Shown: one piece after another, positions 51,801 through 60,237 of the stretch
How the letters are laid out: every line of letters starts with the position of its first letter
How positions within the stretch are numbered: position 1 is the first letter of the stretch
Assembly: GCA_963575645.1 (NCBI GenBank)
Contig: OY754464.1
Location: forward strand, 2,914,001-2,978,000
Length of the DNA: 64,000 nt
Reading direction: 5' to 3'
DNA from: Xanthostigma xanthostigma
Taxonomy: Eukaryota > Arthropoda > Insecta > Raphidioptera > Raphidiidae
Made by a program: the position numbers and the translations under genes
Notes under the pieces: model-generated
What the model was told of the DNA's origin: nothing
What the model saw: only the letters and a program-made list of their open reading frames with translations
Database searches by the model: none

Positions 51801-52583
51801 CTAAATTTTTTTTCTTCCTTCCCCATTCGTTCGTTTGCACCGGGCACGACGGCGCAGCCGGAGTGCTCGACATACACACATATACGTCCATGTATATTTT
51901 AAAATAAATAAAATAGATAGATGTTCCAATTAAATTGTTTTATTATTTCACTTTATACGTAGCGAAGCACGTACAGGGCCGCTAGTTAATTGTATAAAAA
52001 TGCCTAAGGACCGATTTTGTAGACAGTGAAATTTTCAATGAGAGCATTTTTTGTAAAATTCAATTAACTCCCTAAAACGCTACGCTTTTTAACTTTTTTC
52101 TATCAATTTTAAACTTATGAAATTCACAATTTGAAAAAAAAGTTATACACTTAACGAGAGATAGATAATATTAGAATTAGACAGCTGCTAGAGATGAGGG
52201 CTCATAGACAAGAAATGCTTAGGGCATCAAGAAGTCTTAATCCCGCATTGTCTATAGGCGACCATACTGAACCGAACTGTATAAGTCAAAGAGCTTAAAA
52301 ATTCAACATACCTGAAACTCTTGGCATATTTAGTATCGTAATTGAAGCCGTGCGAATGCTCGTTGTTCAGCAAAGGAGTGTCGTTGTCCCTTCTTCTTGC
52401 CTCCTCGTCTTCCTCCTGGAATTCGTCGTCTTCGTTGACATTTGTCCGACTTCCTCGATTCGGCGAGTGATCGCCCGCGTTCACTTTATTCACTTGGAAT
52501 CGCGTGTGCTTGTCCGTCACTGTTCCTTGCATTTCAATGTCCGACGACCTGTCGTCCTTTTTAGTTGTCTTTAAACTGGACAT
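24852..52583 (-). CDS. NKCC: Na-K-2Cl cotransporter (SLC12 family, NKCC)
   Basis: Electroneutral plasma-membrane cotransporter importing Na, K and Cl for cell volume and chloride control. Seventeen coding exons join in phase: 52583-52312, 36136-36022, 34751-34580, 34238-34143, 33737-33484, 33314-33200, 33131-32992, 32899-32705, 32622-32391, 31555-31434, 30175-30040, 29903-29692, 28648-28407, 28332-28133, 26371-26108, 26001-25732, 25096-24852; 1093 residues, as in the family. The N-terminus has an RFQV motif (28-31), the docking signal for SPAK/OSR1 kinases, and [15 protein letters not shown], where the threonine is the probable activating phosphosite. Residues ~145-615 form the 12-helix APC-fold core ([17 protein letters not shown]; glycosylation sites NGT and NCT in an extracellular loop). 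The cytosolic C-terminal domain ends with the family terminus LTFYS. Closest match from memory is fly Ncc69; a KCC is excluded by these signatures. Confidence 0.96.
25250..25466 (+). mobile_element. TTGGTTGTCTG-family repeat, copy 2
   Basis: Compact copy running from TTGGTTGTCTGTAAAGTCGG to GTTATCACGTCAAAA, in the intron between cotransporter exons 16 and 17. It includes the GGAACGTTAGGAACGTT mini-array and the CGTGCAGCTGGTGTTTCATC segment. Confidence 0.75.
26493..28091. mobile_element. TAACTTCCCGCT-ended element with four ~154-bp internal repeats
   Basis: Ends TAACTTCCCGCTATTTT and AAAGCAGGAAGTTA. The left half consists of tandem units starting near 26611, 26763, 27443 and 27599 (CACGATATCTCRTGAACAAA...), periods 152-156 bp, with the repeat at 26836-27361 inserted between the second and third. 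The right half holds a CATA/CACA microsatellite (27893-27925). It lies in the intron between cotransporter exons 14 and 15. Confidence 0.75.
26836..27361 (-). mobile_element. ATTCAACACGCGTGAG-family repeat, copy 2 (nested)
   Basis: Reverse-oriented copy of the family at 19258 and 36165. Removing about 526 bp here restores the 154-bp spacing of the host tandem units, which fixes its limits to within a few bases. Confidence 0.75.
29072..29614. mobile_element. hAT MITE with 8-bp duplication CTCATAAA
   Basis: A 543-bp element with ends TAGGGATGTCGG and AACATCCCTA and a perfect target duplication CTCATAAA (29064-29071, 29615-29622). The interior is rich in ATATCGATAT-like motifs. It lies in the intron between cotransporter exons 12 and 13. 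Confidence 0.85.
30206..31388. mobile_element. 1.2-kb element with ~180-bp TIRs and an orphan open frame
   Basis: Arms 30206-30392 and 31216-31388 are reverse complements (CCGAATTCGGTCAATGACCG near the tip; AACTAGTT motifs repeated along both arms). The interior carries a plus-strand frame at 31035-31247 (70 codons, [17 protein letters not shown]) that runs into the right arm. Just upstream, another short frame ([18 protein letters not shown]) ends at a stop. Together they may be the remains of an element-encoded protein I do not recognise. It fills most of the intron between cotransporter exons 10 and 11. Confidence 0.7.
31606..31761. mobile_element. Short TIR element adjoining a TTAA element
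   Basis: Ends GCTGCAAACGAGGCTGGTTTT and AAAACCGGCCTCGTCTGCAGC over about 155 bp, only two bases from the TTAA element that follows. The open frames on both strands here are artefacts of the inverted repeat. Confidence 0.55.
31764..32312. mobile_element. TTAA-flanked MITE (TTAAGGAAGTACCCTCG)
   Basis: A 549-bp segment bounded exactly by TTAAGGAAGTACCCTCG and CGAGGGTACTTCCTTAA. TTAA edges fit a piggyBac-like target. No coding seen. It lies in the intron between cotransporter exons 9 and 10. Confidence 0.75.
34934..35004. mobile_element. Minimal MITE with AAGTGAAACTTCTTTA ends
   Basis: About 70 bp consisting of little more than the two 16-bp inverted ends and a short spacer. It is a smaller relative of the element at 3037-3186 and lies between cotransporter exons 2 and 3. 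Confidence 0.6.
35532..35904. mobile_element. TIR element with ATATCGTCGTTGGTTCTG ends
   Basis: ATATCGTCGTTGGTTCTG at the left and CAGAACCAACGACGATAT at the right, 373 bp apart. Subterminal CTCTTATGTG / CACATAAGAG also pair. No coding seen. It lies between cotransporter exons 2 and 3. Confidence 0.65.
36165..36650 (+). mobile_element. ATTCAACACGCGTGAG-family repeat, copy 3
   Basis: Same orientation and ends as the copy at 19258-19722, with a small internal duplication (two GGACCAATAG segments near 36290-36365). It begins about 30 bases upstream of cotransporter exon 2, in the first coding intron. Confidence 0.7.
37229..37357. repeat. Small inverted-repeat element
   Basis: ACTATTCTGTATGG and CCATACAGAATATAG 110 bp apart, with a related interior. 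Size fits a MITE. Confidence 0.45.
37864..38060 (+). repeat. Dispersed repeat shared with 7525-7600
   Basis: The stretch with GGTAATTTGTTCAAAA, then CAGTCGAACAAGTA and TTTTTAAGAAGAGT parallels 7544-7598 at roughly 75% identity by eye. The following TCCGTCCGTCCGTCTGTC run resembles a repeat common in insect genomes. Confidence 0.45.
39394..39650 (-). mobile_element. Probable 3' fragment of a non-LTR retroelement
   Basis: An ATA/TTA run (39399-39421) followed by GTTTATTGATGACG reads, on the minus strand, like the end of a LINE with a trinucleotide tail. No reverse-transcriptase coding is present. Confidence 0.4.
40603..41373 (+). CDS. LINE ORF1: PHD-finger and coiled-coil protein
   Basis: A 256-residue protein for RNA binding during retrotransposition, by analogy with other LINE ORF1 products. 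Residues 6-58 form a C4HC3 PHD-type zinc finger ([26 protein letters not shown]), as in many CR1-group ORF1 proteins. Residues ~65-130 are charged and heptad-like (coiled coil). The rest ([24 protein letters not shown]) resembles the RNA-recognition-like fold of ORF1 proteins. The ATG follows a leader without in-frame competitors. The stop TAA lies 12 bases after a slippery heptamer. Confidence 0.88.
   Translation: MNKIKCGKCDNDVAPDKAVTCDGCDGYYHSSCVGISRSEAQCLLVKKRSVTFYCPKCSFSAESINSLRSIICELKAEISGLKEELKKELKDEFTQIYKNASSQKNENIESIVQEVQERQKRAKNIIMYNVDESNFESSEEREVYDYEKVTTHLSKINTNVHLEDIVTFRLGKPGGPNPRPIKIVLKNEQDVLMILKNKHKINDSSIRIYSDQTIIQRNYMRDLKTELNRRIENGETDLIIKYIRGKPTIVAKNRRE
41355..41361 (+). promoter_or_regulatory. 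Candidate -1 ribosomal frameshift site (A AAA AAC)
   Basis: In the ORF1 frame the codons are GCA AAA AAC CGG CGG GAA TAA, so the heptamer A AAA AAC has the X XXY YYZ phasing of a -1 slip site. A -1 slip enters the ORF2 frame directly (next codon CCG at 41361). ORF2 opens only at 41340 and has no in-frame ATG before the endonuclease motifs. I saw no strong downstream pseudoknot, only weak pairing. Confidence 0.55.
41358..44241 (+). CDS. LINE ORF2: endonuclease-reverse transcriptase, one frameshift
   Basis: Nicks target DNA and reverse transcribes the element RNA. The frame runs from the slip site through [14 protein letters not shown] and LTETWL (endonuclease start), GDFNINAI, and DNYHPA (catalytic His region). 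The reverse transcriptase has motif [12 protein letters not shown], motif [15 protein letters not shown] and the YADD catalytic box near 43408. At 43879-43887 a run of nine T causes a stop at 43889; the frame then continues from ~43876 to 44241 in another register with the expected C-terminal region. No early ATG exists in this frame, so translation probably depends on ORF1 read-through or frameshifting. Confidence 0.88.
45240..46414 (+). mobile_element. hAT element with ZMYM/TTF-type transposase remnant, copy 2
   Basis: A 1175-bp relative of 12411-13588 with the same ends (CAGGGCCCTCG / CGAGGGCCCTG) and its own perfect 8-bp duplication CATCTAAG (45232-45239, 46415-46422). It lies about 65 bases downstream of the composite inverted repeat. 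The same [16 protein letters not shown] frame follows a TTTCAG near 46137-46143. Confidence 0.85.
46415..48473. other. Intronic stretch without recognised features
   Basis: Part of the first coding intron of the cotransporter. AT-rich, with only short chance frames. No repeat boundary was found by eye. Confidence 0.6.
48474..48913. mobile_element. hAT MITE with CAGTGCCG ends
   Basis: Ends CAGTGCCGAATTAAG and GGTTAATCCGGCACTG over 440 bp; flanks TTTGAGTC and CTTGAGTC match at seven of eight positions, as expected for an old hAT insertion. The interior (CCTTAGGCATTTTTACAC) is shared with the larger element at 50373-52250. Confidence 0.75.
49762..50000 (-). mobile_element. Helitron 3' end, reverse orientation
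   Basis: On the minus strand the sequence ends with CCCGG-GTGAAA-CCGGG and then CTAG (49765-49762) followed by T, nearly the same terminus as the Helitron at 3791-4644. The 5' limit is unclear; 50000 is only an estimate. The open frame at 49665-49988 runs across the boundary and is not a gene. Confidence 0.6.
50385..50581 (+). mobile_element. 197-bp insertion with 11-bp duplication, retroposon-like
   Basis: Flanked by AGTGCTGGATT on both sides (50374-50384, 50582-50592), a duplication copied from the host hAT terminus. The insert contains CTGAAGA, a short stem, and GATTGAAACGTT (50481-50511), the motif order seen in 3' ends of some Penelope-like elements and in hammerhead ribozymes. It ends in TTTATTTATTGTAG. 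Confidence 0.6.
50783..51048. repeat. Palindromic stretch (AACCGACTTCAAAATATG arms)
   Basis: Arms of about 95 bp (from TAAAATATTTTTAACAAA, with GGAGTCGGTGTCA at the inner end) are reverse complements around an 80-base centre. The sequence that follows to ~51325 ends GAAGTCGGTTAAAAA, a motif I associate with lepidopteran repeats. Confidence 0.7.
51379..51985 (+). mobile_element. Non-autonomous Helitron
   Basis: Starts TCTAATATATAAAATTCTCG after host A and ends ACAGGGCCGCTAG before host T; 607 bp. A TACGT...ACGTA hairpin lies just upstream of the terminal CTAG. An internal block (CATCCCCCTAAATGTTAGGG) occurs twice, near 51505 and 51770. No Rep/helicase. It is nested in the hAT-family element. 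Confidence 0.85.
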
Positions 52584-52772
52584 TTTTTATAAAAAAGGTT
52601 ATAAAATTCGTCTCTATTAAAAATTTAATTCACACACTGTTAACAGTTCTAGTTCGGCATTTGTTTCAATCCACTATTTTTGAACGAAGTCATTCCAATG
52701 TCATAATCTTGACTTCAACATTGAAGAATATTATTTTGACGTTCATTTGACCGTTAAGACAATTAGAGCGAC
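52584..52772 (-). other. 5' UTR of the cotransporter, with upstream splice acceptor
   Basis: Directly upstream of the ATG at 52583. On the minus strand the stretch TTTTGTTTTACAG ends at 52773, a good acceptor, implying at least one more non-coding exon farther upstream (beyond 52773). That exon and the promoter could not be located. Confidence 0.45.
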
Positions 52773-52868
52773 CTGTAAAACAAAACAAAAAATGAATTAG
52801 TAAACAAAATTACATTTAGGCTGATTTTTTTATGTTTCTATAGTTTTAAAATAGAATATTCCTTGTCC

Positions 52869-53490
52869 ACAGCTAACAGAAAGGTTGCCTCGTTCCGTTA
52901 TGGGGGGCTGACGTCATCAGGCGGACCTGTTTCAACTAATTGCGTGGCAACGGCTGTTATAATACACGCCACGAATTTAAAGGGCTCGGAAGTTAGATGC
53001 GAATGCGGGCTTGCGCTTGTAGTCTGTTGAAAAACTACAAACTCGTAACTCAACAAAACTAAAATAGCAATAACAACTTGACAATAGCGTACTCGACTGT
53101 ACTTTAAAGCAGGAAAGCGACAAGTGACAAAGGCAACGAGCGATCACGGCCCGACGAGCGCACGGTCCGTGCAGGTAGCTGGGAGGTGGTGGGAGTCTGA
53201 ACGGCTCTAAAATGTGCCTTTGCGACGCTGTTTATGACTAACTTCGGAACCTTTTAGATCCGTGGCGCGTATGTTACTTATAAACTTCAGTAGAGTATGT
53301 AACAAGTGTCAGAGAGTTTAAGATATCAAAAGACAAGAATATCGATATTATTTGAAATAAATTGAATTTTTATGGTAAGAGATTTGCGTAGTCTTTATAC
53401 TTAAATACATAATATATAAATGACATTTTCGTTCCCGCGCTTACGCTGATTGGTCAGATGGAACGAGGCATCAACCTCTGTTATCTATGT
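52869..53490. mobile_element. TIR element (GGTTGCCTCGTTCC) containing a smaller one
   Basis: CTAACAGAAAGGTTGCCTCG at the left and CGAGGCATCAACCTCTGTTA at the right are imperfect inverted ends 620 bp apart. The element at 52963-53271 lies inside it. Confidence 0.5.
52963..53271 (+). mobile_element. GC-rich 309-bp TIR element, copy 1
   Basis: Ends TACACGCCACGAATTTAAAG and CTTTTAGATCCGTGGCGCGTA style inverted repeats of about 33 bp. The interior includes TGATCGCTCGTTGCC-type sequence (complement) and is much less AT-rich than its surroundings. The reversed sister copy is at 58889-59192. Confidence 0.7.
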
Positions 53491-56400
53491 TCTCCTTGCT
53501 TTTTGTCTATATCCGGTTCGCGAACCGATAGATTTGACAGCCTTTGTAAGTCAAAGTGTATTGTCTGATCGAATAAATAATTATCGATAAGTCGAAAATT
53601 CTGTCACTCGAAATTTTTAGAATTTTTCATAGAGTTTCTAACGTAGTAACTAAAAACTTTAGAAGTAACCAATTATCTTGCATAAGAGTCACTGCTTCTA
53701 AATATTCACATTTCAAGTTATTGTCACGAATATCAAATAGCTTCTCGTCAATCAAATAATAATAAGAAACCACGTGAATATTTAAAACTATAATTAAAAT
53801 CACATTGTATAAATAAATTTTAATTCTAAGAAATATTCAACCATATTTTTAATTAGAAACACACTAAGCAAATAACATAGAAAATAACATGTTATTTTAT
53901 TTAATTTCAACGTCACTATTATTAACAGAGAATGTTTGATGAGAAAATTATAATAACGGTTAATTTAATTATTTCAAATTTAATTCGCCAACGCTCAAAA
54001 AATTAATGAATATATCGAAAGCAACCCATCACTCCTTTATACCTTCGGTTATATCGAATGTTTGTTGCAAATAAATAAATGGATATTTTTAAAACAGAAA
54101 CCAACTGAGCAAATACTAAAACAAAAAATAAATATCTAAACGTTTCTATAAGTAGAGCAACGCTAATTGCTTTATTCCAAGCCGAGGGAGAAAAAAACAT
54201 TGTGTTTCAGAAGTTTCATGCATAAACATCTTTTTGTCCTACGATAAGTCATTTTGTGTTGCTAGCTCGTACATTTTTACTTTAAAACGCATTTTTTATG
54301 TGAAACATCGACTGGCGCGTTTGGTGGGAGTAAAAACGTGCAAATACCGTAATGAGGCTCCACGCATGTTACGTTTAATTTAGTTACTAGAACTTGTTTA
54401 CATGACAGCGCTAAAATGTGTTAAGAGTTGGCTGGCTTTTGTTGATGGCGACATCTAACTGATATTTATCAGATACCTACTAGATTTGTCATTTAAGTGA
54501 CGCTGCTTGTAACTTAAAGTTGCATACGAAAACATGACGTTTGTTGTTATGGTTTGCGTAAGTAAATAATTACTGTGCGTTGTTATATATTTTTTTTTCA
54601 TTTTCACTTCGTTCAAATAAAAAAATTTCAATATAAATAAATTTAAATGTTTCACATCTGCCAGGCGTCCTACGACGGCTCACGTTATTTATTCTTTGTG
54701 TTAAACTAAAGAATTAAAATTTATCGTATTGTTCCAAATACATTTTCCGAGGAAAATTTCTAATTTGATTGGACTATTTGGGGAGAAGATACTGTTGTTT
54801 ATTCGAATATAGAGGTGGTGTAGAGCAAACATGAGCTTGTGCTGTGACCACGATGAAAGAAAAAAATATACCTACAGGTAACTTAATATAACCGCACCAC
54901 TGACCTCTGATTAATGGATTGCGAATGTAGATCTATGGCGCAAAACTATAACCTGTACACTGTAACCAGTTTGATGAATGACTTTTTCAAAATATTTTCA
55001 GTGTTCTCAACATGTTAAAAATACCCAGCATTTTATGGCTTGAGAACATAAACTGAAAAAGTAAGGATACGATTTGAATCGTGTCATTTGACCGTTGAAA
55101 AAGAAATGAATTCCACGAAAACTTTTATTTACTCTACGTTTTTTGATGAGTAACATCTTTAATGCCGTCTAGTATTTCATTGTCTTTTATTATTTCAAGG
55201 CTATATAATATGTTTTCAGTGGTCGCTATAGTTTGTTTTTTTCATTTTTTATAGGGTTCCGTACCTTAAAAGGAAAAAAGAACCCTTATAAGATCACTTT
55301 GTTGTCCGTTCGTCCGTCTTACAAGACTCTTGAAGACCTACAATCATGTCTTATAGTACAAGTAAAGGGATTTTGCAAAAAATTCCGACAGATTTCGTTT
55401 TCGTCAAAAATCGCATTTTTTTAAAGAGGTATGCCTTAAAAAATTGAAAAAATCGAATTCTTCAATATATTTTTGAAATTGAGAATGCTTATAGAAAAAA
55501 ATACGCTGAATTGCGTAAGCAAACGTCTGTATCTCTTTTAGTTTGGAAACTACGGCCATTCGAAGATTTTATATGATTTTCTGAACTATAAATGCAAATA
55601 ATTTTTAAACCAGAAGACATACGTTTGTTTGTGCTCATTGGATTCAGCGTGTTTTTTTCTATAAGCATGATGATTTCGCAAAAGTTCCGACAGATTTCGG
55701 TTTAAAGTGTTTTATTGGATCTACTAGTAATTTTTGGGAAATGATAATTACTGTAAGGACCTGTTACAATGAAAATAATATAAAATTCGAAGCCAATGCA
55801 TTAAATTTTAAATTACACTCACAATCCATTAGCTATAAGTACTACGAAGAGTATATTGCAATTTCGTTTCGGGTAGTAAACCTTGGAAGTTTTAGAAGCC
55901 ACTGCTCAACAAGTTACTTATATAATAATCGATGAGAGAGTGCAGACACGAGAGGACTGTTTATACAGAATCGAATATTGATCGCAATTTGCAACATGAG
56001 TCATCATTCTGAACTTTCAATGCTCACAAGTCACGAGTATATTATACTTCCGCCACACTATATAGAAAGATACAGAATTACGGCGACGAGAGATACAGAT
56101 TTTTATTGCTAGCAGCGTGTGGTCCGGCTTCGTCCGGATTTGTAAATTGTCCATTAAAGGTAAACATATTTTGTTGACGCGGACTTTTTTTATACAATAT
56201 AACCGTATTTACCTGACGTTGTCCGTTATGATAGCATAATTACTGGAGTCGAGACATAGCCTAAAACCATCCCAGATATTAAAAGATTATATTATGCACA
56301 GGCGCACAGCATGTCATGCTAAATCAGATGTCGAACGACATCATTGCACTGACTGTGTTGCGATTTATAATCATATATAACACAGTCGCGAGAGAAGAGG

Positions 56401-56737
56401 GGATACCTGTCAATCTTGATACGATAACTGTGAACATACTACACCACTACGGGTCTCAAACAGTATAGTTACGCCACTGATTATTATATAACATACAAAG
56501 AATTTTTTAAATAAGATTAGGTACCTTTATATATACGAACATTATTATAGATACCTACGTATAAATGGAGCACGTTCAAAAAACAAGTTATTTTTAAAAA
56601 AAGCTTGATTATTCAAATCAACTCTTTTTCATTTATTTTTACTTTAAAACGTTTAACGTTCGTGTAAAACCATCGCAATCTAACATCGAACTCTGTATTT
56701 ACGGGTTTTTTGTACAAAAACTAATCCACTTTCTATA
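53491..56737. other. Upstream DNA without a recognised gene
   Basis: AT-rich sequence with short chance frames. Near 55250-55320 the run AGGGTTCCGTACC ... GTCCGTTCGTCCGTC resembles a repeat abundant in many insect genomes, but I could not set its limits. Confidence 0.6.
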
Positions 56738-56980
56738 CAGGGTGTCCCATTAAGAATGGGACATAGAACAACCACAGATTCTCCAATTCAAAATAAAACG
56801 ATTAAGCGAAATATGCTTAGATAAAATGTTACTCGTTTCCGAAATACGGGGTGTTGAAGTTGAAAACTGAAAAATTATTATTGTCCATAATTTTTTTAAT
56901 ACACCGTATAATTTTACTCAAATCAGCACACTTGTTAAATATCATAAAATGCACCTAACAATAAAAAAATTAGTTCAGTA

Positions 56981-57377
56981 CGCTCTACCAGTGGCGTACG
57001 GCAGGAGTAAGTAATGCTTGTACCCCTTCTAAATGTTACGCCGCTGTCTAATTTTATTTTTTTGATATTTTCTAAGTCAATAATGTACACTTGTTAGTTT
57101 GTTGTAAAGTCATTGGTTTCCGAGATATTCGCAGTTTTTTTAAGACAAAATTGTAAAAATGAATATTATTAATAATAATACAAATAAAAAGTACATGTCT
57201 ATCTATCTTTAACTGCGAAGATCTCGAAAACCAATGACTTTACAACAAACTAACAAGTGTACATTATTGACTTAGAAAATATCAAAAAAATTAAAATTAT
57301 AGTCAAAATTAAAATTTAGACAGCGGTGTAACATTTAGAAGCATTACTTACTCCTGCCGTACGCCACTGGTAGAGCG
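56981..57377. mobile_element. Foldback element (CGCTCTACCAGTGGCG) nested
   Basis: Arms 56981-57155 and 57205-57377 are reverse complements with few changes; AGTA flanks each side. The centre is a short AT-rich loop. Confidence 0.7.
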
Positions 57378-57382
57378 AGTAA

Positions 57383-58240
57383 AGCCGGGTACTCACTAGC
57401 GAGCCGTAACCGTAACATGTGTGATACAGTAACGAGGTTCTAGTGAGTACGCGTGTTACAGTTACAGCTCGCGACGTCGCCGGATCGCTTTCACCGAGCG
57501 TACTCATTAGCGAGCTGTAACCGTAACATGTGTGATACAGTAACGAGGTTCTAGTGTGTACGCGTGTTACAGTTACAGCTCGCGACGTCGCCGGATCGCT
57601 TTCACCGAGCGTACTCATTTTGCGAGCTGTAACTGTAACCAAACAGATACAGTTCGAAGTTCTAGTGTGTACGAGAAGGCCAGTGGCCTGACAAGCCGGA
57701 TTTATCCGCAGTTTCCTCTGACCATTCACTCATGAATATAAACTCGAATATTCTATTGTTGATACAACAAACAAGTTACAACCTCTCCTCTTGGCGTCCA
57801 CAACCGCACTGCGAGCGCCCTTTGATTCGCGGCAAAAACCGACAATCGTCGGCTCGCTGCAAGCGGCACGCGTACCGCTCGCAGCAGGTTTACGAACCAC
57901 GTACACACTATGTTTTTGGTAACAGTAACGGTTACAGTTACGTGCAACGTTACGGGTTCAGAAATGAGTACGTTGTAAACGTCGGCTCGCTGCAAGCGGC
58001 ACGCGTACCGCTCGCAGCAGGCTTGCGAACCACGTACACACTATGTTTTTGGTAACAGTAACGGTTACAGTTACGTGCAACGTTACGGGTTCAGAAATGA
58101 GTACGTTGTAAACGTCGGCTCGCTGCAAGCGGCACGCGTACCGCTCGCAGCAGGCTTGCGAACTACGTACACACTTTGTTTTTTGGTTACAGTACATGCA
58201 ACGGTTACGGTTACGGCTCGCTAGTGAGTACCCGGCTTAA
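57383..58240. mobile_element. TIR element (GCCGGGTACTCACTAGCGAG) carrying two tandem arrays
   Basis: Ends GCCGGGTACTCACTAGCGAG and CTCGCTAGTGAGTACCCGGC, GC-rich. Array 1 (from 57391) has a 111-bp period, about 2.4 copies. Array 2 (from 57847) has a 133-bp period, three copies at 57847, 57980 and 58113. Both arrays contain CGTAACNGTAAC-type motifs that also form the ends. Long open frames on both strands simply follow the repeats. Confidence 0.8.
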
Positions 58241-58888
58241 CATTTTATCTAAGCATATTTCGCTTAATCGTTTTATTTTGAATTGGAGAATCTGCGGTTG
58301 TTCTATGTCCCATTCTTAATGGGACACCTGTATAGTCCACGTTGGCAAGTTATGAACTGTTTGTTACAAACTGCATACTAATTTGCCAAAAGAAAACAGT
58401 TCCAAAACTGACAGACAATAATTTAATTTGGTTTATAATAATCATGGTGATCTAATTATTCTAGAACGACACTGGTAAATAATGCACCATAATCTCTCGA
58501 CACATCAACATTATTATGTTTTATAAATAATTATAAGTGTGACAATAATTAACCTCTGTCTGTTATTTGAAACGTGACAATATTCACCGGAATTCGTTGT
58601 TTAATTGTTGACTTTTTTATTAAAACACCTAATCGCGTAATTATACAGGATATTTGTCTTTTTATGTTACACGGGCCATTCATTATTTAAACAAAATGCC
58701 ACTGCAGTCTTCTGTTTAAAAAAAAAGTCAGTTATGTAGTCATCAATTACCATTCGTTTTACGTCAAGTTTTTAACGAAAATACCTGCAAAATTTGACGG
58801 AAATGTTTTCTTCCATTAACAATACCTACATTTTTGCATTTATAGATATTGAAAAAAAAGTACGAATCTCGCTCACGGAAAAGTATAG

Positions 58889-59192
58889 TACGCGCCACGG
58901 ATCTAAAAAGTTCGCAAGTTAGTCACAAACAGCTTCGCAAAGGCACATTGTAGAGACGTTGATACTCCCACCCCCAGCTACCTGCACGGAACGTGCGCTC
59001 GTCAGTGATTGGCCGTGATCGCTCGTTGCCTTTGTCACTTGTCGCTTTCCTGCTTTAAAGTACAGTCGAGTACGTAATTGTCAAGTTGTCTTAGTTTTGT
59101 TGAGTTGCGAGTTTGTAGTTTTCCAACAGACTGTACAAGTGCAAGCCCGCATTCGCATCTAACTTCCGAGCCTTTTAGATTCGTGGCGCGTA
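58889..59192 (-). mobile_element. GC-rich 304-bp TIR element, copy 2
   Basis: Reverse-oriented sister of 52963-53271, with ends TACGCGCCACGGATCTAAAA and TTTTAGATTCGTGGCGCGTA. The flank GTATA on both sides may be a 5-bp duplication. Confidence 0.7.
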
Positions 59193-59716
59193 GTATAATG
59201 TCACTTTAAAATATATCCTGCCAATTCGGCTCTGAATTTTTTTCGTAAAATTATATTTTGCTATATACATAATATTTGATTTAGTGTTGCGAAACTTTTA
59301 GGTCAGTGACTCCCAGAGAGTCAAGAAGCATGAACGGCCGACATGCTATTTCCGAATTAATGATTTTTACTCTTTGTGTACAAATCGTCACGTTAAGCAC
59401 ATTTGTCAATTATTGTAATATGGGAATGGATTGCACATGCATAAACCTATTATATTTAGTCATCTAATAAAAGGTTCCCATGAAATGTATTTTTTATCGT
59501 TTTTATATCCACTCGTTTACGTATTTTTACAACATTTTTAATACCTATTTGCTTTCTTAATTCATCAGTTCAACGAAAATTATTCAGGGGGAATTCCGGC
59601 AGTAAATTGTCTTCGGTTGAATACTACACTACACTGAAATTTCGAAGTCGAACAAAGCAACTGTTTTACTATACATATGAGTTCGGAAATGTTTGGTGAA
59701 TCTCAATAAAGAAACA

Positions 59717-60237
59717 CTAGTGTGACCTGTGCGAATTATTCGCACTAAATAAGTATATTAATTATCACTTTACAAAATTATTTTTTAAATATGATTGCAG
59801 CTATTCAATTCGTTTCTAATTTTGCACACTGCTTATAACGTTCTTTTTTTTCTTGTATTACAATATGAAGCTCAGATGACTAATCGAAGAAATATTTTAC
59901 TAAAATTGTCATATAGAGGCGCAAGTAGCAAAAGCGTTGAGCTAAGCCAGACGGCATCATGCAGCATTGCTGTGACGTTGTTCAGCGTTGCTCGCTGTTT
60001 CAAAATTAAAGCCGCCAGATGGCAGTATGCAGTATTGTGTCTTAATGTATATATTATGAAAATTAAAGCCGTCGGATGGCAGACGTTGTTCAATGTCAGT
60101 AGAGCAAGCAATTATCTGTAAAATGATGTATAATTTATGTGGAGAAATTGTGAGGTTTTTTCTAAAAAGGGAGGCAAACATCTTTAACCTTAGCGTATTA
60201 ATAATTAATATATATGATTTAGAAATAAAACAATTGG
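59717..60237 (+). repeat. Dispersed repeat, copy 3 (ACTAGTGTGACC family)
   Basis: The most complete copy of the family at 2165-2757 and 10659-11189, running from ACTAGTGTGACCTGTGCGAA to AACCTTAGCGTATTAATAAT and slightly beyond. Fewer sub-repeats than the other two copies. Confidence 0.7.

Larger units (their letters stand above)
50373..52250. mobile_element. hAT-family element carrying three nested insertions
   Basis: Ends CAGTGCTGGATT and TTAATCCCGCATTG with a perfect 8-bp duplication TCTATAGG (50365-50372, 52251-52258). Inside are a retroposon-like insert at 50385-50581, a palindromic stretch at 50783-51048 and a Helitron at 51379-51985. Its right edge is only about 60 bases from the end of the first coding exon of the cotransporter, on the intron side of the splice donor. 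Confidence 0.8.
56738..58330. mobile_element. 1.6-kb TIR element (CAGGGTGTCCCATTAAG) with nested insertions
   Basis: Outer inverted ends of about 95 bp start CAGGGTGTCCCATTAAG and end CTTAATGGGACACCTG; TATA flanks both sides, compatible with a TA target (Tc1/mariner-like) though not proof. Inside lie a second TIR element (56981-57377) and the tandem-repeat element (57383-58240). No transposase frame. Confidence 0.75.

Noticed and set aside
57316..58197. Several open frames over 75 codons on both strands
   Set aside because: They follow the 111-bp and 133-bp tandem arrays, appear on both strands, and show no protein motif.
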